Shown piece by piece: positions 35,470 through 44,386 of a DNA stretch of 64,000 nucleotides; position 1 is the stretch's first letter; every line of letters starts with the position of its first letter. The stretch lies in NCBI RefSeq assembly GCF_017353175.1, contig NZ_JAFMYW010000003.1:62001-126000 (forward strand), written 5' to 3'. Source of the DNA: Fibrella forsythiae. GTDB taxonomy: Bacteria; Bacteroidota; Bacteroidia; Cytophagales; Spirosomataceae. Both the position numbers and the translations under genes were made by a program. The notes beneath the pieces were generated by a model, which worked only from the letters and a program-made list of their open reading frames with translations, was not told the DNA's origin and did not search any database.

Positions 35470-36798
35470 ATGGATAAAGTTGTCTTTTCAATAGTTGCTA
35501 AGAATTACATTCCGATGGCTAACGCCTTAGGAGATTCTCTTGTGAAGGTTCATCCGGACGTAACCTTCTTTATTATCGTAGCCGATGCCGACGGTGATAC
35601 GTTAAATTCTGAACCACAGCGCTATACGTTTGTTCCAGCGATAGCTTTAGGAGTAGATCGGTTAAAGGAGATGGCATTCAAATATAACGTCACTGAATTT
35701 TGCACAGCTCTTAAACCGTTCGCATTCGCCTATTTCTTTCAGAAGGGAGCCCAGCAGGTTATCTATTTCGATCCTGATATTTACATATTTACCAAATTAA
35801 ATGGAATCTTTGACCAGCTTAGCCATTCATCGTTAGTAGTAACTCCCCATATCTGCACGATGGAACAATCGTATACAGGGCTGGTGCCCGAAGGCATGCT
35901 AATGCACGTCGGGATATTCAACTTTGGTTTCTGTGCTATTGCCAATACGAAAAATGGTCGTCGAGTTGTTGAATGGTGGCAACGGCGGTTAGTTGATCAA
36001 TGCTATGCTGATAAGATAGACGGTTTGCACACTGATCAGAAATGGATGGATTTCATCCCATCGCTAATTGAAGACCTGCATATAGAACGGGGTCTAGGTT
36101 ACAACATGGCTATCTGGAACTGGCACGAGCGCGAGATTGTAAACCGTCAGGGTACGTTCTGGGTAATCAACCGAATAGATGGCACAGGTTTGATGCCGCT
36201 GGTCTTCTTTCATTTCTCCAACTTTAATTTTACCCTCGCCGCTAACGCCGAACAATTTCGCCCAAAGTATATTCAACCGTTCCCTGATCTGTATTCCGTT
36301 AGTGATTGCTATGCAGAGCGACTAGCGAAAGAGGCAATGGGACAGTACCGGGAATCTTACTCTTATTCTTATGCCGCTTTTCAGGATGGAACCTCAATTA
36401 GCCAGTTTCACCGACGTCTGTTTCGGCGACTAATAGAATCAGGATATACGTTTGACGATCCGTTTAGCGCCCAAAGGAAAGGCTCTTTCTACGCTTTGCT
36501 GAAAGGTAATAACTTACTTAGTAAACCAACTCAGCAAATAGCTGGAAAGTCGAATGAAGAAAATTATAAGGACTTTGAAGAAAAGCTAGTGTATCTTCAA
36601 AAGATAGCTCACTTTATCAAGCAGGTGATTGGGATCGATCGGTATGCGTTGTTGTGCAAATTTGCTCAACGATTTGTTCGTCCGGAGAATCAAACGTTTC
36701 TTATCGCAGAAATAGGTAGTTCTATCCCCTTTTATAATGAGAACCGTTACATCAATTGGGAACATTTATTAGATCAACGTGAAGGCCAGGGAAAATAG
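35470..36798 (+). CDS. Glycosyltransferase, GT8-like
   Basis: A 442-residue soluble protein. The N-terminal domain has a GT-A pattern (VVFSIVAKNYIPMANALGDSL) and the DxD-type YFDPDIYIF near 100-108, followed by LHTDQKWMDFIPSL, GYNMAIWNWHE and FFHFSNFNF, as in GT8-related galactosyl- or glucosyltransferases of polysaccharide loci. It follows a strong terminator, so it likely has its own promoter. Substrate unknown. The octamer occurs at 36151. Confidence 0.75.
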   Translation: MDKVVFSIVAKNYIPMANALGDSLVKVHPDVTFFIIVADADGDTLNSEPQRYTFVPAIALGVDRLKEMAFKYNVTEFCTALKPFAFAYFFQKGAQQVIYFDPDIYIFTKLNGIFDQLSHSSLVVTPHICTMEQSYTGLVPEGMLMHVGIFNFGFCAIANTKNGRRVVEWWQRRLVDQCYADKIDGLHTDQKWMDFIPSLIEDLHIERGLGYNMAIWNWHEREIVNRQGTFWVINRIDGTGLMPLVFFHFSNFNFTLAANAEQFRPKYIQPFPDLYSVSDCYAERLAKEAMGQYRESYSYSYAAFQDGTSISQFHRRLFRRLIESGYTFDDPFSAQRKGSFYALLKGNNLLSKPTQQIAGKSNEENYKDFEEKLVYLQKIAHFIKQVIGIDRYALLCKFAQRFVRPENQTFLIAEIGSSIPFYNENRYINWEHLLDQREGQGK

Positions 36799-37063
36799 GA
36801 AGAACAAATTAAATAGATAGCTGTCTAGAGCTTTCCGGACTCTGAATTTTTTAATGATCTGTGTAATGTAGGGGAAACGATGATACGTTAAGCCATCGAA
36901 TGACTTGGTGCTCAGTAATTATATAAATCCTAGTTTTTATTGGTAATAAAAATTGAATAGGCATAATAATTCTCAAATATGTTCGCTGTGTTTGCTGCTG
37001 CTTGTAATGCTCATGAATAATCATGGTTAGCTTTTTAATTTTCTTTGAAACATATAGTTGGTT

Positions 37064-38203
37064 ATGAATTTTGCACCTATTTCACACAGGTCTCAGACGA
37101 TAACCCGTAAGTTATGGTATGCTTTACTGTTTGTAGCTATTGTCTACAATTTTCATCGCTATCTCCTGAAATATAGTCACGGTGCTTTTGCTAAAGATAT
37201 GTACCAGCAAACGCCACTAATCTGGCAGGTTGGCAAATATGTATTAATTGCTATCATACTCAGTTTAATCTATTTTAACAGTCGTCTGACCTTTCGTATT
37301 CCGGCGAAGTTAGTTGCCTTTTACTGTTTCTTGGGAGTTGTATTAATCGTAAATATCGGGTCAATTATAATGTACCATGAAGTCCTAACAGATGAACTCG
37401 AGTACCTCATTTTTGGCCTTTTAGTCCTTCCGTTGGGATTTGTCGTACAGGAAGATTTACAGATTCTAGCCAGTGAGATTGATACCATTATGAACTGGTC
37501 GCAGTATGTACTTATTCTGTCGAACTGGATCGTTATCTTTAATTATTACACCTTCCGGGTAGTGCCTTTTCACGCTTACGAGGGCATATTAATGCGTTAT
37601 GGGGGATTGTGGGATGATCCCAATACGTTTGCCATTATAAGTGTACTACTATTAGGGTATGCCATGATCAAAAAGCAGTATTGGCTTGTTGCGTTACATG
37701 TTATTAACGTGTTGCTCACTGTCTCGTTAAATGGTTATTTACTACTGCTTACCTTCATCTGCTATTGGGTTTTGAATAACCCTAAAAATAGAATTTTGCA
37801 CATGGCCTTGTTCGGGGTTCTTGTCCTGGTAATTGCCGCTTTGGTTTTTGTAAATCTGGAGTATGCTATACAGATATACGATGCGAAAAAAGAATCCATT
37901 GATCAGCATTCAAGCCTCTTTGATATATCGTTCTACTGGATTCCTCTACTGCAACCGGTGCTATTTCATGAAACCTGGTTACTCAGTATGAATATTAATT
38001 ATTTTCCGTTCTCAGTATTTTTTACACTACTGTTAATAGCTATTCTTGTACGCTTCTTCTTTTTTCGTCCTAGAAGTGTACAAAGGTTATTGTTTATTTT
38101 ATTTTTTGTGACCAGCTTATTTTTGCCGTTTCTGTATATGTTTCCCATAAATTTCATCGCATTGTTGTTTTTGGTGCTTTATACAAAGGGCGTGCAATTC
38201 TGA
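37064..38203 (+). CDS. Wzy-like polysaccharide polymerase
   Basis: A 379-residue polytopic membrane protein with about 10-11 hydrophobic segments and a larger loop (about 130-175, with the charged YRYGGLWDDPNTFA-like stretch), typical of O-antigen/capsule polymerases. A TTG six bases upstream is also in frame; the ATG at 37064 is chosen. Sequence identity within this family is low, so assignment rests on topology and on its place among glycosyltransferases. AT-rich. Confidence 0.75.
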   Translation: MNFAPISHRSQTITRKLWYALLFVAIVYNFHRYLLKYSHGAFAKDMYQQTPLIWQVGKYVLIAIILSLIYFNSRLTFRIPAKLVAFYCFLGVVLIVNIGSIIMYHEVLTDELEYLIFGLLVLPLGFVVQEDLQILASEIDTIMNWSQYVLILSNWIVIFNYYTFRVVPFHAYEGILMRYGGLWDDPNTFAIISVLLLGYAMIKKQYWLVALHVINVLLTVSLNGYLLLLTFICYWVLNNPKNRILHMALFGVLVLVIAALVFVNLEYAIQIYDAKKESIDQHSSLFDISFYWIPLLQPVLFHETWLLSMNINYFPFSVFFTLLLIAILVRFFFFRPRSVQRLLFILFFVTSLFLPFLYMFPINFIALLFLVLYTKGVQF

Positions 38204-38211
38204 ATAATTGG

Positions 38212-39327
38212 ATGATTAATATATGTGTCGATGCCCGTATGATTCATAACTCCGGAATAGGAGTGTACATTCGGCATTACTTGAATTACCTGCTTAGTAA
38301 AGAGGCATTTGTTGTAACTCTTTTGGGCCGTAGAAAAGAGCTTACAGAAGCCTTTGGCCAGTTTTCTAACTGGAAGTACGTCGAAGCTGATTTTCCTATT
38401 TACTCTATACAGGAGCAGATAAAGCTTCCACTTCTCATACCGAGTTGCGATATTTTCTGGTCGCCCCATTATAATATTCCTATGTTGCCCATTCGGGCTA
38501 ATAAACGGCTTGTAACAGTCCCTGACGTTTTTCATATAGCTCATTTAGAAACCTTAACTACCGCTCAGAAACTCTATGCCAGTACAGTCACTCGGGCCGC
38601 CGTCCGTTTATCAGACCGGATAATAACCATCTCAGACTTCTCTGCTCGTGAAATCACCCGACTGACAGGTGTGTTGGCAAATAAAGTAGTAACCATTCCG
38701 CTTGGCTTAGACAGGAATTTATTTAAGCGTGTAGATGATGGACTGGTTCGTGATCGAGTCCGGCGTAAATATCAACTGCCCAAACAGTATATCCTGTTCG
38801 TTGGGAACGTGAAACCCAACAAGAACCTACAGCAACTGGTTGAAGGATTTGCCCGTTTACTAACCAAGCTACCTGATTATTATTTGTTGATTGTCGGGAA
38901 AAAGGATGGCTTCATAACAGGCGATAAAAGGCTAATTGATCGTATTGACACCGATCCCGCTCTTGCAAAAAAGGTGTCATTCTCTGGCTATGTAGACTTA
39001 GTGGATCTGCCTGTACTTTATAGTATGGCAGATGTGTTTGCCTTCCCTTCTATCTACGAGGGATTTGGCTTTCCACCGCTGGAGGCAATGGCGTGTGGTT
39101 GCCCGGTAGTAGCCTCGAATAGGAGCAGTATACCAGAAGTCTGCGGGACGGCTGCTTACTACATTGATCCGGTTGATGCCGAAGATATGGAGAAGGGCTT
39201 GTGGAATGTATTGACCGATGAGACCCTTCGCCAGCGCCTGATAGCAAGTGGCCAAGCGCACGTTAACCAATTTGACTGGGGGCAGTCGCAACAGCGATTT
39301 GCCGCAGAGATTGAAAAGCTGGGTTAA
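38212..39327 (+). CDS. Glycosyltransferase family 4
   Basis: A 371-residue GT-B enzyme. It begins INICVDARMIHNSGIGVYIRHYLNYL and has the donor-site motif YILFVGNVKPNKNLQQLVEGF and the retaining motif PSIYEGFGFPPLEAMACG near 281-298. The start is 8 bases past the polymerase stop, so the pair is probably cotranscribed. The family includes mannosyl- and glucosyltransferases. No substrate is assigned. Confidence 0.92.
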   Translation: MINICVDARMIHNSGIGVYIRHYLNYLLSKEAFVVTLLGRRKELTEAFGQFSNWKYVEADFPIYSIQEQIKLPLLIPSCDIFWSPHYNIPMLPIRANKRLVTVPDVFHIAHLETLTTAQKLYASTVTRAAVRLSDRIITISDFSAREITRLTGVLANKVVTIPLGLDRNLFKRVDDGLVRDRVRRKYQLPKQYILFVGNVKPNKNLQQLVEGFARLLTKLPDYYLLIVGKKDGFITGDKRLIDRIDTDPALAKKVSFSGYVDLVDLPVLYSMADVFAFPSIYEGFGFPPLEAMACGCPVVASNRSSIPEVCGTAAYYIDPVDAEDMEKGLWNVLTDETLRQRLIASGQAHVNQFDWGQSQQRFAAEIEKLG

Positions 39328-39408
39328 CTTTGTAGAAGACGATGACTCATTGTTTGACAAGCGCAGAATGAGTTATGCTGACATATTCAATTCATTTAGA
39401 ATTATCCT

Positions 39409-40560
39409 ATGAAGATTGCATTAGTGCAGGACGGACTGATGTGTCGGGCGGGAGGCGAACAGGTGGCCTTATGCTTCCACAAAGCGTTTCCTGAGGCACC
39501 TATCTATACGCAGTGCTTCCGGCCACATTTGACATTTCCTGAATTTTCAAGTTGTGATGTTCGCACAACCTGGCTTCAGCCTATAGCCCGCACCGATGAT
39601 TTCATGAAAAAGCTATTCTTTCCACTAGGAGTCTGGGCCATGCAATCGCATGATTTAACTGCGTATGATGTCGTGCTCATGTCTGGAACCCATTGCGCCA
39701 AATATGTGAAAGTAAGGCCAGATGCACTGGTTATTAGTTACAGCTTTACGCCGTTTCGCCTAGCTTGGGACCCCGAATCCTATGCACAATATAAGCAGTC
39801 AAGTGGGTTACGTCGGAAACTGTTCGACAAGGTACTTAACCGCTTAAAGACAATTGATTTTAAGGCTGCTCAGCGCCCTGACTATTTCGTAGCGATGACC
39901 CCAGAAACAGCTAATCGTTTACGGGTGGCTTATCAAATCAAAAAAGATATTCCCATTATCAACCCTCCGGTAAACACCGATAATTTCTTCGTGAGTGATG
40001 CGCCCAAGTCGTATTTCCTAGTAGTATCGCGCTTGGAATATTATAAGAAAGTCGATATGGTCATTGAGGCATTCAATCAGCTTGGATATCCGCTGATAGT
40101 AGTGGGCAAAGGGTTGCAGGCTGACGAAATAAAGGCGTTAGCTAATAAAAATGTAAAATTTTTAAGCGGCTTATCGGCCCAAGAATTGGCTGGGATATAT
40201 GCAAACTGTCGGGCTTTTATATTCCCTCAGCATGAAGACTACGGTATCACCCCGTTAGAAGCCAATGCCGCTGGTAGGCCAGTAATTGCATACGGAACAG
40301 GCGGGGTATTGGCTACACAAATTCCGATTGATGAGGATCCGGCTCAGGCTACGGCCTTATTCTTTGATGACCAAACGGTGGCTAGCTTGACTGACGCTAT
40401 TCACCGGTTTGAGCAGGTAGAGCATCAGTTTAATCCTAAATTTATTCGACGACATTCCGAAAGCTTTGATGAAAAAATATTTATTCAAAAAATTCAGCAA
40501 TTTGTTTACGAAAAATATGAAATTCTTGTCGGATCAATTTTGGCTCGAGATGTAAATTAA
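39409..40560 (+). CDS. Glycosyltransferase family 4, last gene of the operon
   Basis: A 383-residue GT-B enzyme: MKIALVQDGLMCRAGGEQVAL, then YFLVVSRLEYYKKVDMVIEAFN and the retaining motif HEDYGITPLEANAAGRPVIAYGTGG near 281-305. It converges on the SLBB export gene, 74 bases away, without a clear hairpin. It resembles mannosyltransferases acting on polysaccharide intermediates, but this is a loose comparison. Confidence 0.9.
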   Translation: MKIALVQDGLMCRAGGEQVALCFHKAFPEAPIYTQCFRPHLTFPEFSSCDVRTTWLQPIARTDDFMKKLFFPLGVWAMQSHDLTAYDVVLMSGTHCAKYVKVRPDALVISYSFTPFRLAWDPESYAQYKQSSGLRRKLFDKVLNRLKTIDFKAAQRPDYFVAMTPETANRLRVAYQIKKDIPIINPPVNTDNFFVSDAPKSYFLVVSRLEYYKKVDMVIEAFNQLGYPLIVVGKGLQADEIKALANKNVKFLSGLSAQELAGIYANCRAFIFPQHEDYGITPLEANAAGRPVIAYGTGGVLATQIPIDEDPAQATALFFDDQTVASLTDAIHRFEQVEHQFNPKFIRRHSESFDEKIFIQKIQQFVYEKYEILVGSILARDVN

Positions 40561-40634
40561 AGTTGATAGTATTATAAATTGAGAAGACCAAACCAATTTT
40601 GAGAAGTGACTGTTATGTGCTGTTATATAGGCCA

Positions 40635-43013
40635 TTAACGCCTTAAAAAGTTTAGCACTGCCAAAACAAGAGAGCCTGTTACGGATAAAATGGTTACCCG
40701 TTCTATCGTGCTTAAGCGTGCGTTGTCCAAAGGCTTAAAGGGTACAATGACTGTTGATCCTGGTTGAATGTCTGGATATGATTTTAAGCCAATGAACCGC
40801 TTCGTTCGATCTTTTCGGCCATTTGGATAGGCTACGTAAGAACGACCAACTCTGGCATTTTCAGTATAACCGCCTGCTAATGACACATAATCTTTAAGCG
40901 AAAGACCCGCTTCATAGCTGACAATGGATGGATTCAACACAGCACCCTGTATGGTAACGACATCAGATCGGCGAGGAATATAAAGAGTATCGCGATCTTG
41001 CAAGAGCAGGTTACCCTCACTACTTGGGTTTTCTATGATTGCTCGGATATCGGTACCTACAACTTGTCGATTTCTCTTAAGTTGCGAACCAAGCAAGTAA
41101 GCGCTAGGCTTTAAACCTCCTGTTCTAGCTAGGATGTCATTAATCCGTTCTGTTTGATTTAGAATGGCATACGTACCTGGATGCATTACTTCTCCCATGA
41201 CAACTACTTGTTGCTGGTTACCGTAGTAAGGCTGGGTACGTACATAAACCCGATCGAAGGGTTGAAGCAGGAAACGCGCATCGTCGGCGTTGAGGCTTAA
41301 TGTGCGATCAAGGGAGAACCGATAGATCTCAGTGTTGTCTTGCTCCATTGTTGAGTCGCTACGGGTGCGGCGGGCAATTTCTAATCGGTTAGCTGTAGCG
41401 CCTTCCTGAAAACCACCTGCTAGCGTGATTAAGTCAGAAACGGTCATGTTATCCGCAAAGTTGAACGTATCAGGCTTATTGATAGCTCCTTCAATTGAAA
41501 CATAATACGGCTCGCGCAGACTTCTAATCGACTGGATAACGACACTGTCCTGCCGTTGAAGCGGAATATCAGCTACTTCCTTATTGAGCAACTTGGCCAC
41601 GTCAAACGGGATGTTCTCTATGTCTGTGTTCTCTTTCTCGCGAAAGATATTGGCTCGTGTTGTGAAGGCATCTTTGCGTAGCCCATCGGCACGGCGAATC
41701 AATTCGCTGACAGTTGTAATACCGTTGCCTATTGCGTAGTCGCCTGGCCGCATTACGGCACCAGCAATCTGTACCCGGTTCTCGTATCGGTCAAGAATGC
41801 GACCAATAGTGTACCGGTCTCCCCGCTTCGGAGTAAACTGAGCAAATTCTTCAGGGGCAAGGTTAATAACCTGCCGCTCACGGGCTGTATTCCGCCGCAC
41901 TGATACAGAGGCCGTATACGCTTCATCATTGAAGCCGCCGGCGAAAGAGAGTAAATTCTGGAACGTTTCTCCGGGTAACAACTCAAATAGATAAGGACGA
42001 CGTACTTCCCCCTGCACGTCAACGCGGGTCTGATACTCGGCAACGCGAATGACGTCCTGGTCCTGTAATCGGATGTTGTCGCGCTGATCGGCACGAAGCA
42101 GAAAATCGTACAAATCAATAGTACGTATGATACGATTTCCCCGAATTACTTGTATGCGCCGAAACGACCCCGTCTCTGGATTTGGACCACCAGCCAAATA
42201 AAGGGCGTTGAAAGCAGACCCCAGCGATGAAATCGTATACGTACCTGGTCGTACAACCTCACCTACAAGTGTAACACGAATACTACGGATCTTCCCAACT
42301 GACGCTGTTGCGTAGGTGCCACTTCCCGCTGTGCCAAGCCCCTGAAAGCCGCCTTGCCGTAGCCGGGCAATGATACGCTGTTCTGCTTGCTCAACGGTCA
42401 ATCCGCTAACAATCACCGGGGCTAAATTGGGAATTTTAACGGTGCCTTCGGGGGTTACGCGTAACCTGAAATTCTCAGAGGAAGCCCCGTATATATCGAG
42501 TAAAAGCTCGTCGTCGGGGCCAACAACGTAGTTTCGTGGTGTAGCAATCCGAATATCTGGTTCAAAGGATAGGCTGGCGTTCTGAAAGAGTGAGGCGCCG
42601 AATACTCGGCTACGTAAACTAGCGGAATCGGTTCGCGGTAAACCGAGCGAATCGAGGCGACGGCGGGACAAACCAGTTGGTGATGAACGTACAATGCTTG
42701 TATCTGTATCGCCACTGCCCTGATAGGAACGGGGAGATCTGCTTCGGATTTGAGCGATACGACGGCGCATCTTAGTAACGTCGTCCATCGTATATCCCTG
42801 CGACATGGCTGCCTGTTCTATCTGGAGTTCACTCAGGCCACTAGATTGCGCCCGCCGATAAAAGTCTTGTACCTGTTCATCGGATAGTTGATCGACTCTG
42901 GATTGAGCGAAGCCTGAAAGTGTCGATATTGTCAGTAACAGGCTAAACAGGACCTGAGAAAGACGGCTGAGACGGAAAGAATAAAAAGGAATTGCCAAAG
43001 TTGTTACGGACAT
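40635..43013 (-). CDS. SLBB-domain polysaccharide export protein
   Basis: A 792-residue protein of the Wza/OPX type: signal peptide (to about residue 36), an N-terminal coiled segment, a Poly_export domain (DELLLDIYGASSEN to IVSGLTVEQAEQRI) and about six SLBB domains, recognised by repeated GxVxxPGxY/F-type strands at about 255, 335, 425, 505, 605 and 690. The last 25 residues are hydrophobic (VTILSVTGSLVLAVLNF). It exports the finished polymer through the outer membrane. It is larger than E. coli Wza, mainly through extra SLBB copies, and is divergent from the GDP-mannose dehydratase gene only in position, being on the same strand. Confidence 0.9.
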   Translation of the reverse strand: MSVTTLAIPFYSFRLSRLSQVLFSLLLTISTLSGFAQSRVDQLSDEQVQDFYRRAQSSGLSELQIEQAAMSQGYTMDDVTKMRRRIAQIRSRSPRSYQGSGDTDTSIVRSSPTGLSRRRLDSLGLPRTDSASLRSRVFGASLFQNASLSFEPDIRIATPRNYVVGPDDELLLDIYGASSENFRLRVTPEGTVKIPNLAPVIVSGLTVEQAEQRIIARLRQGGFQGLGTAGSGTYATASVGKIRSIRVTLVGEVVRPGTYTISSLGSAFNALYLAGGPNPETGSFRRIQVIRGNRIIRTIDLYDFLLRADQRDNIRLQDQDVIRVAEYQTRVDVQGEVRRPYLFELLPGETFQNLLSFAGGFNDEAYTASVSVRRNTARERQVINLAPEEFAQFTPKRGDRYTIGRILDRYENRVQIAGAVMRPGDYAIGNGITTVSELIRRADGLRKDAFTTRANIFREKENTDIENIPFDVAKLLNKEVADIPLQRQDSVVIQSIRSLREPYYVSIEGAINKPDTFNFADNMTVSDLITLAGGFQEGATANRLEIARRTRSDSTMEQDNTEIYRFSLDRTLSLNADDARFLLQPFDRVYVRTQPYYGNQQQVVVMGEVMHPGTYAILNQTERINDILARTGGLKPSAYLLGSQLKRNRQVVGTDIRAIIENPSSEGNLLLQDRDTLYIPRRSDVVTIQGAVLNPSIVSYEAGLSLKDYVSLAGGYTENARVGRSYVAYPNGRKDRTKRFIGLKSYPDIQPGSTVIVPFKPLDNARLSTIERVTILSVTGSLVLAVLNFLRR

Positions 43014-43171
43014 GACAAAGGGTCGATGACCAGAATTAGATTACAAATCTACTACGGTTTCGGCAAAACTAACTGCTTGATTGACGGAGTGGAGCCTACT
43101 CGATAGACAGATGACACTTTAATTCACAGTGATAATAGACTGTTGCGTGGGATTAGCGTAACTACTCATGA

Positions 43172-44137
43172 TTACACATGAAGTCTAGTCATAATGGCAT
43201 CAACCATCATACGGGCTACTTCTTCCATGGTGTGTTTGGCCGCCCAACCTAGTTTTAGTTTCGCTTTGGCTGGGTAAGCATGCCCTTCGGCAATGTCAGT
43301 TGGCCGAAAAAACTGAGGATCGGAGACAACGTGATCCTGGTAATTAAGCCCAGCCTGATCAAAAACAGTGGCGATAAAATCTTTCAGGGTATGGGTTTTT
43401 CCAGTGGCAATGACATAATCATCGGCTATGTCGCGTTGTAGCATGAGCCACATGGCTTCAACGTAATCGGGAGCCCAGCCCCAATCACGGGCAATGTCAA
43501 TATTTCCGAGGGTCAGCTTTTCTGAGCTTCCTTTGGCGATTCGGCAAGCCGCTGAAACAATTTTCTGTGTTACAAAACGCTCTGGCCGCAAGGGCGACTC
43601 ATGGTTGAACAGGATACCCGTGCTGGCATGGAGCTGGTAGGCTTCCCGATAATTAGCCAATTGCCAGAACGCAGCCGCTTTAGCTACGCCATAAGGGCTA
43701 CGAGGTCGGAAGGGGGTATTTTCATCAGCTGACAACGTACCTGTGTCGCCAAAACACTCGCTGGAGCCAGCGTTATAAAGGCGAATAGGCTGGTTGGTGA
43801 ATCGAATTGATTCCAGCAGATTCAATGTACCTATGCTAATGCTCTCCAGCGTCTCAACCGGCTGTTCGAACGATAAGCCTACCGAACTCTGGCCGGCCAG
43901 ATTATACACTTCATCAGGTTTTACTTTCTGTAAAGTCTGTAGAACGCTTCTGAAATCGTTGATACTGACCGACACAAGATTTACTGATTCCCGAATGCCA
44001 AGCCGCTCCAAATTGCGGAACGATGACATTTGTGCGTCGCGTGAGCCGCCATAAACAGTATACCCCTTGTCTAAAAGCAATTTAGCCAGGTAAGCTCCGT
44101 CCTGACCTGATACGCCGCAAATGAGGGCTGTTTTCAT
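43172..44137 (-). CDS. GDP-mannose 4,6-dehydratase family protein
   Basis: A 321-residue short-chain dehydrogenase-type enzyme. The NAD(P) motif is GVSGQDGAYL (8-17), the catalytic pair is YGVAK near 150-154, and the family signature [17 protein letters not shown] is present. It is shorter than the second homologue near 60 kb. It probably makes GDP-4-keto-6-deoxymannose for fucose, perosamine or rhamnose-type sugars, but the reductase alternative (Rmd) cannot be excluded. A -7 box exactly matching TAnnTTTG lies on the minus strand at 44160-44167. Confidence 0.82.
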   Translation of the reverse strand: MKTALICGVSGQDGAYLAKLLLDKGYTVYGGSRDAQMSSFRNLERLGIRESVNLVSVSINDFRSVLQTLQKVKPDEVYNLAGQSSVGLSFEQPVETLESISIGTLNLLESIRFTNQPIRLYNAGSSECFGDTGTLSADENTPFRPRSPYGVAKAAAFWQLANYREAYQLHASTGILFNHESPLRPERFVTQKIVSAACRIAKGSSEKLTLGNIDIARDWGWAPDYVEAMWLMLQRDIADDYVIATGKTHTLKDFIATVFDQAGLNYQDHVVSDPQFFRPTDIAEGHAYPAKAKLKLGWAAKHTMEEVARMMVDAIMTRLHV

Positions 44138-44159
44138 ATGTTATGCTACCAGTGGTGGG

Positions 44160-44167
44160 CAAAAATA
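44160..44167 (-). promoter_or_regulatory. Promoter -7 box of the dehydratase gene
   Basis: On the minus strand, TATTTTTG fits TAnnTTTG exactly, 22 bases before the ATG. A -33 element was not found at the usual distance. Confidence 0.5.
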
Positions 44168-44212
44168 AGGTGTTATTGTTAAAATTGATGACAAATGATA
44201 GATTAGGCCTTA

Positions 44213-44243
44213 TTGGCGTTATCAACGAGGTGACGTAAATTTA
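44213..44243 (+). promoter_or_regulatory. Candidate promoter of the his leader transcript
   Basis: TTGG at 44213 and TAAATTTA at 44236-44243 are 19 bases apart, close to the TTTG / TAnnTTTG consensus (one mismatch in each). Transcription would start almost at the leader ATG at 44248, so the leader would be nearly leaderless. Confidence 0.35.
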
Positions 44244-44247
44244 CATC

Positions 44248-44298
44248 ATGATTTCACGCAGGGCTCCTTTTTCAGTGCATCATCGGCATGCTTGCTAA
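44248..44298 (+). CDS. hisL: Histidine leader peptide
   Basis: A 16-codon reading frame, MISRRAPFSVHHRHAC, ending in TAA at 44296-44298. Three of four consecutive codons are His (CAT CAT CGG CAT at 44278-44289). It lies 88 bases upstream of hisH, with a pause hairpin covering its His codons and an intrinsic terminator at the hisH start. This is the textbook arrangement of a ribosome-mediated histidine attenuator. Scarce charged tRNA-His would stall the ribosome and favour readthrough. The peptide itself is not expected to have another function. Confidence 0.8.
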   Translation: MISRRAPFSVHHRHAC

Positions 44299-44310
44299 TG
44301 CAGGCTGATG
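44281..44310 (+). promoter_or_regulatory. Candidate pause and antiterminator segments of the his leader
   Basis: Pause hairpin: CATCGGC (44281-44287) pairs with GCTGATG (44304-44310, one G-T), and TGC (44289-44291) with GCA (44300-44302). The 3' arm can alternatively pair GGCTG (44303-44307) with CAGCC (44354-44358), which would break the terminator. The alternative helix is short, so the fold should be computed. Confidence 0.6.
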
Positions 44311-44355
44311 GCGCTATGTCTTGTGACTATTTAGGATTGACTCACGAATAGACCA

Positions 44356-44386
44356 GCCCGTCTCTGCTAGGAGCCGGGCATTTTTT
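44356..44386 (+). terminator. Attenuator terminator directly before hisH
   Basis: A 10-bp stem with one mismatch (44356-44365 with 44370-44379, loop GCTA), then A and six T (44381-44386). The first base of the hisH ATG follows at 44387. Confidence 0.88.

Noticed and set aside
44138-44386. T-box or SAM-type riboswitch before hisH
   Set aside because: No T-box sequence and no conserved riboswitch core; the leader peptide explains the terminator.
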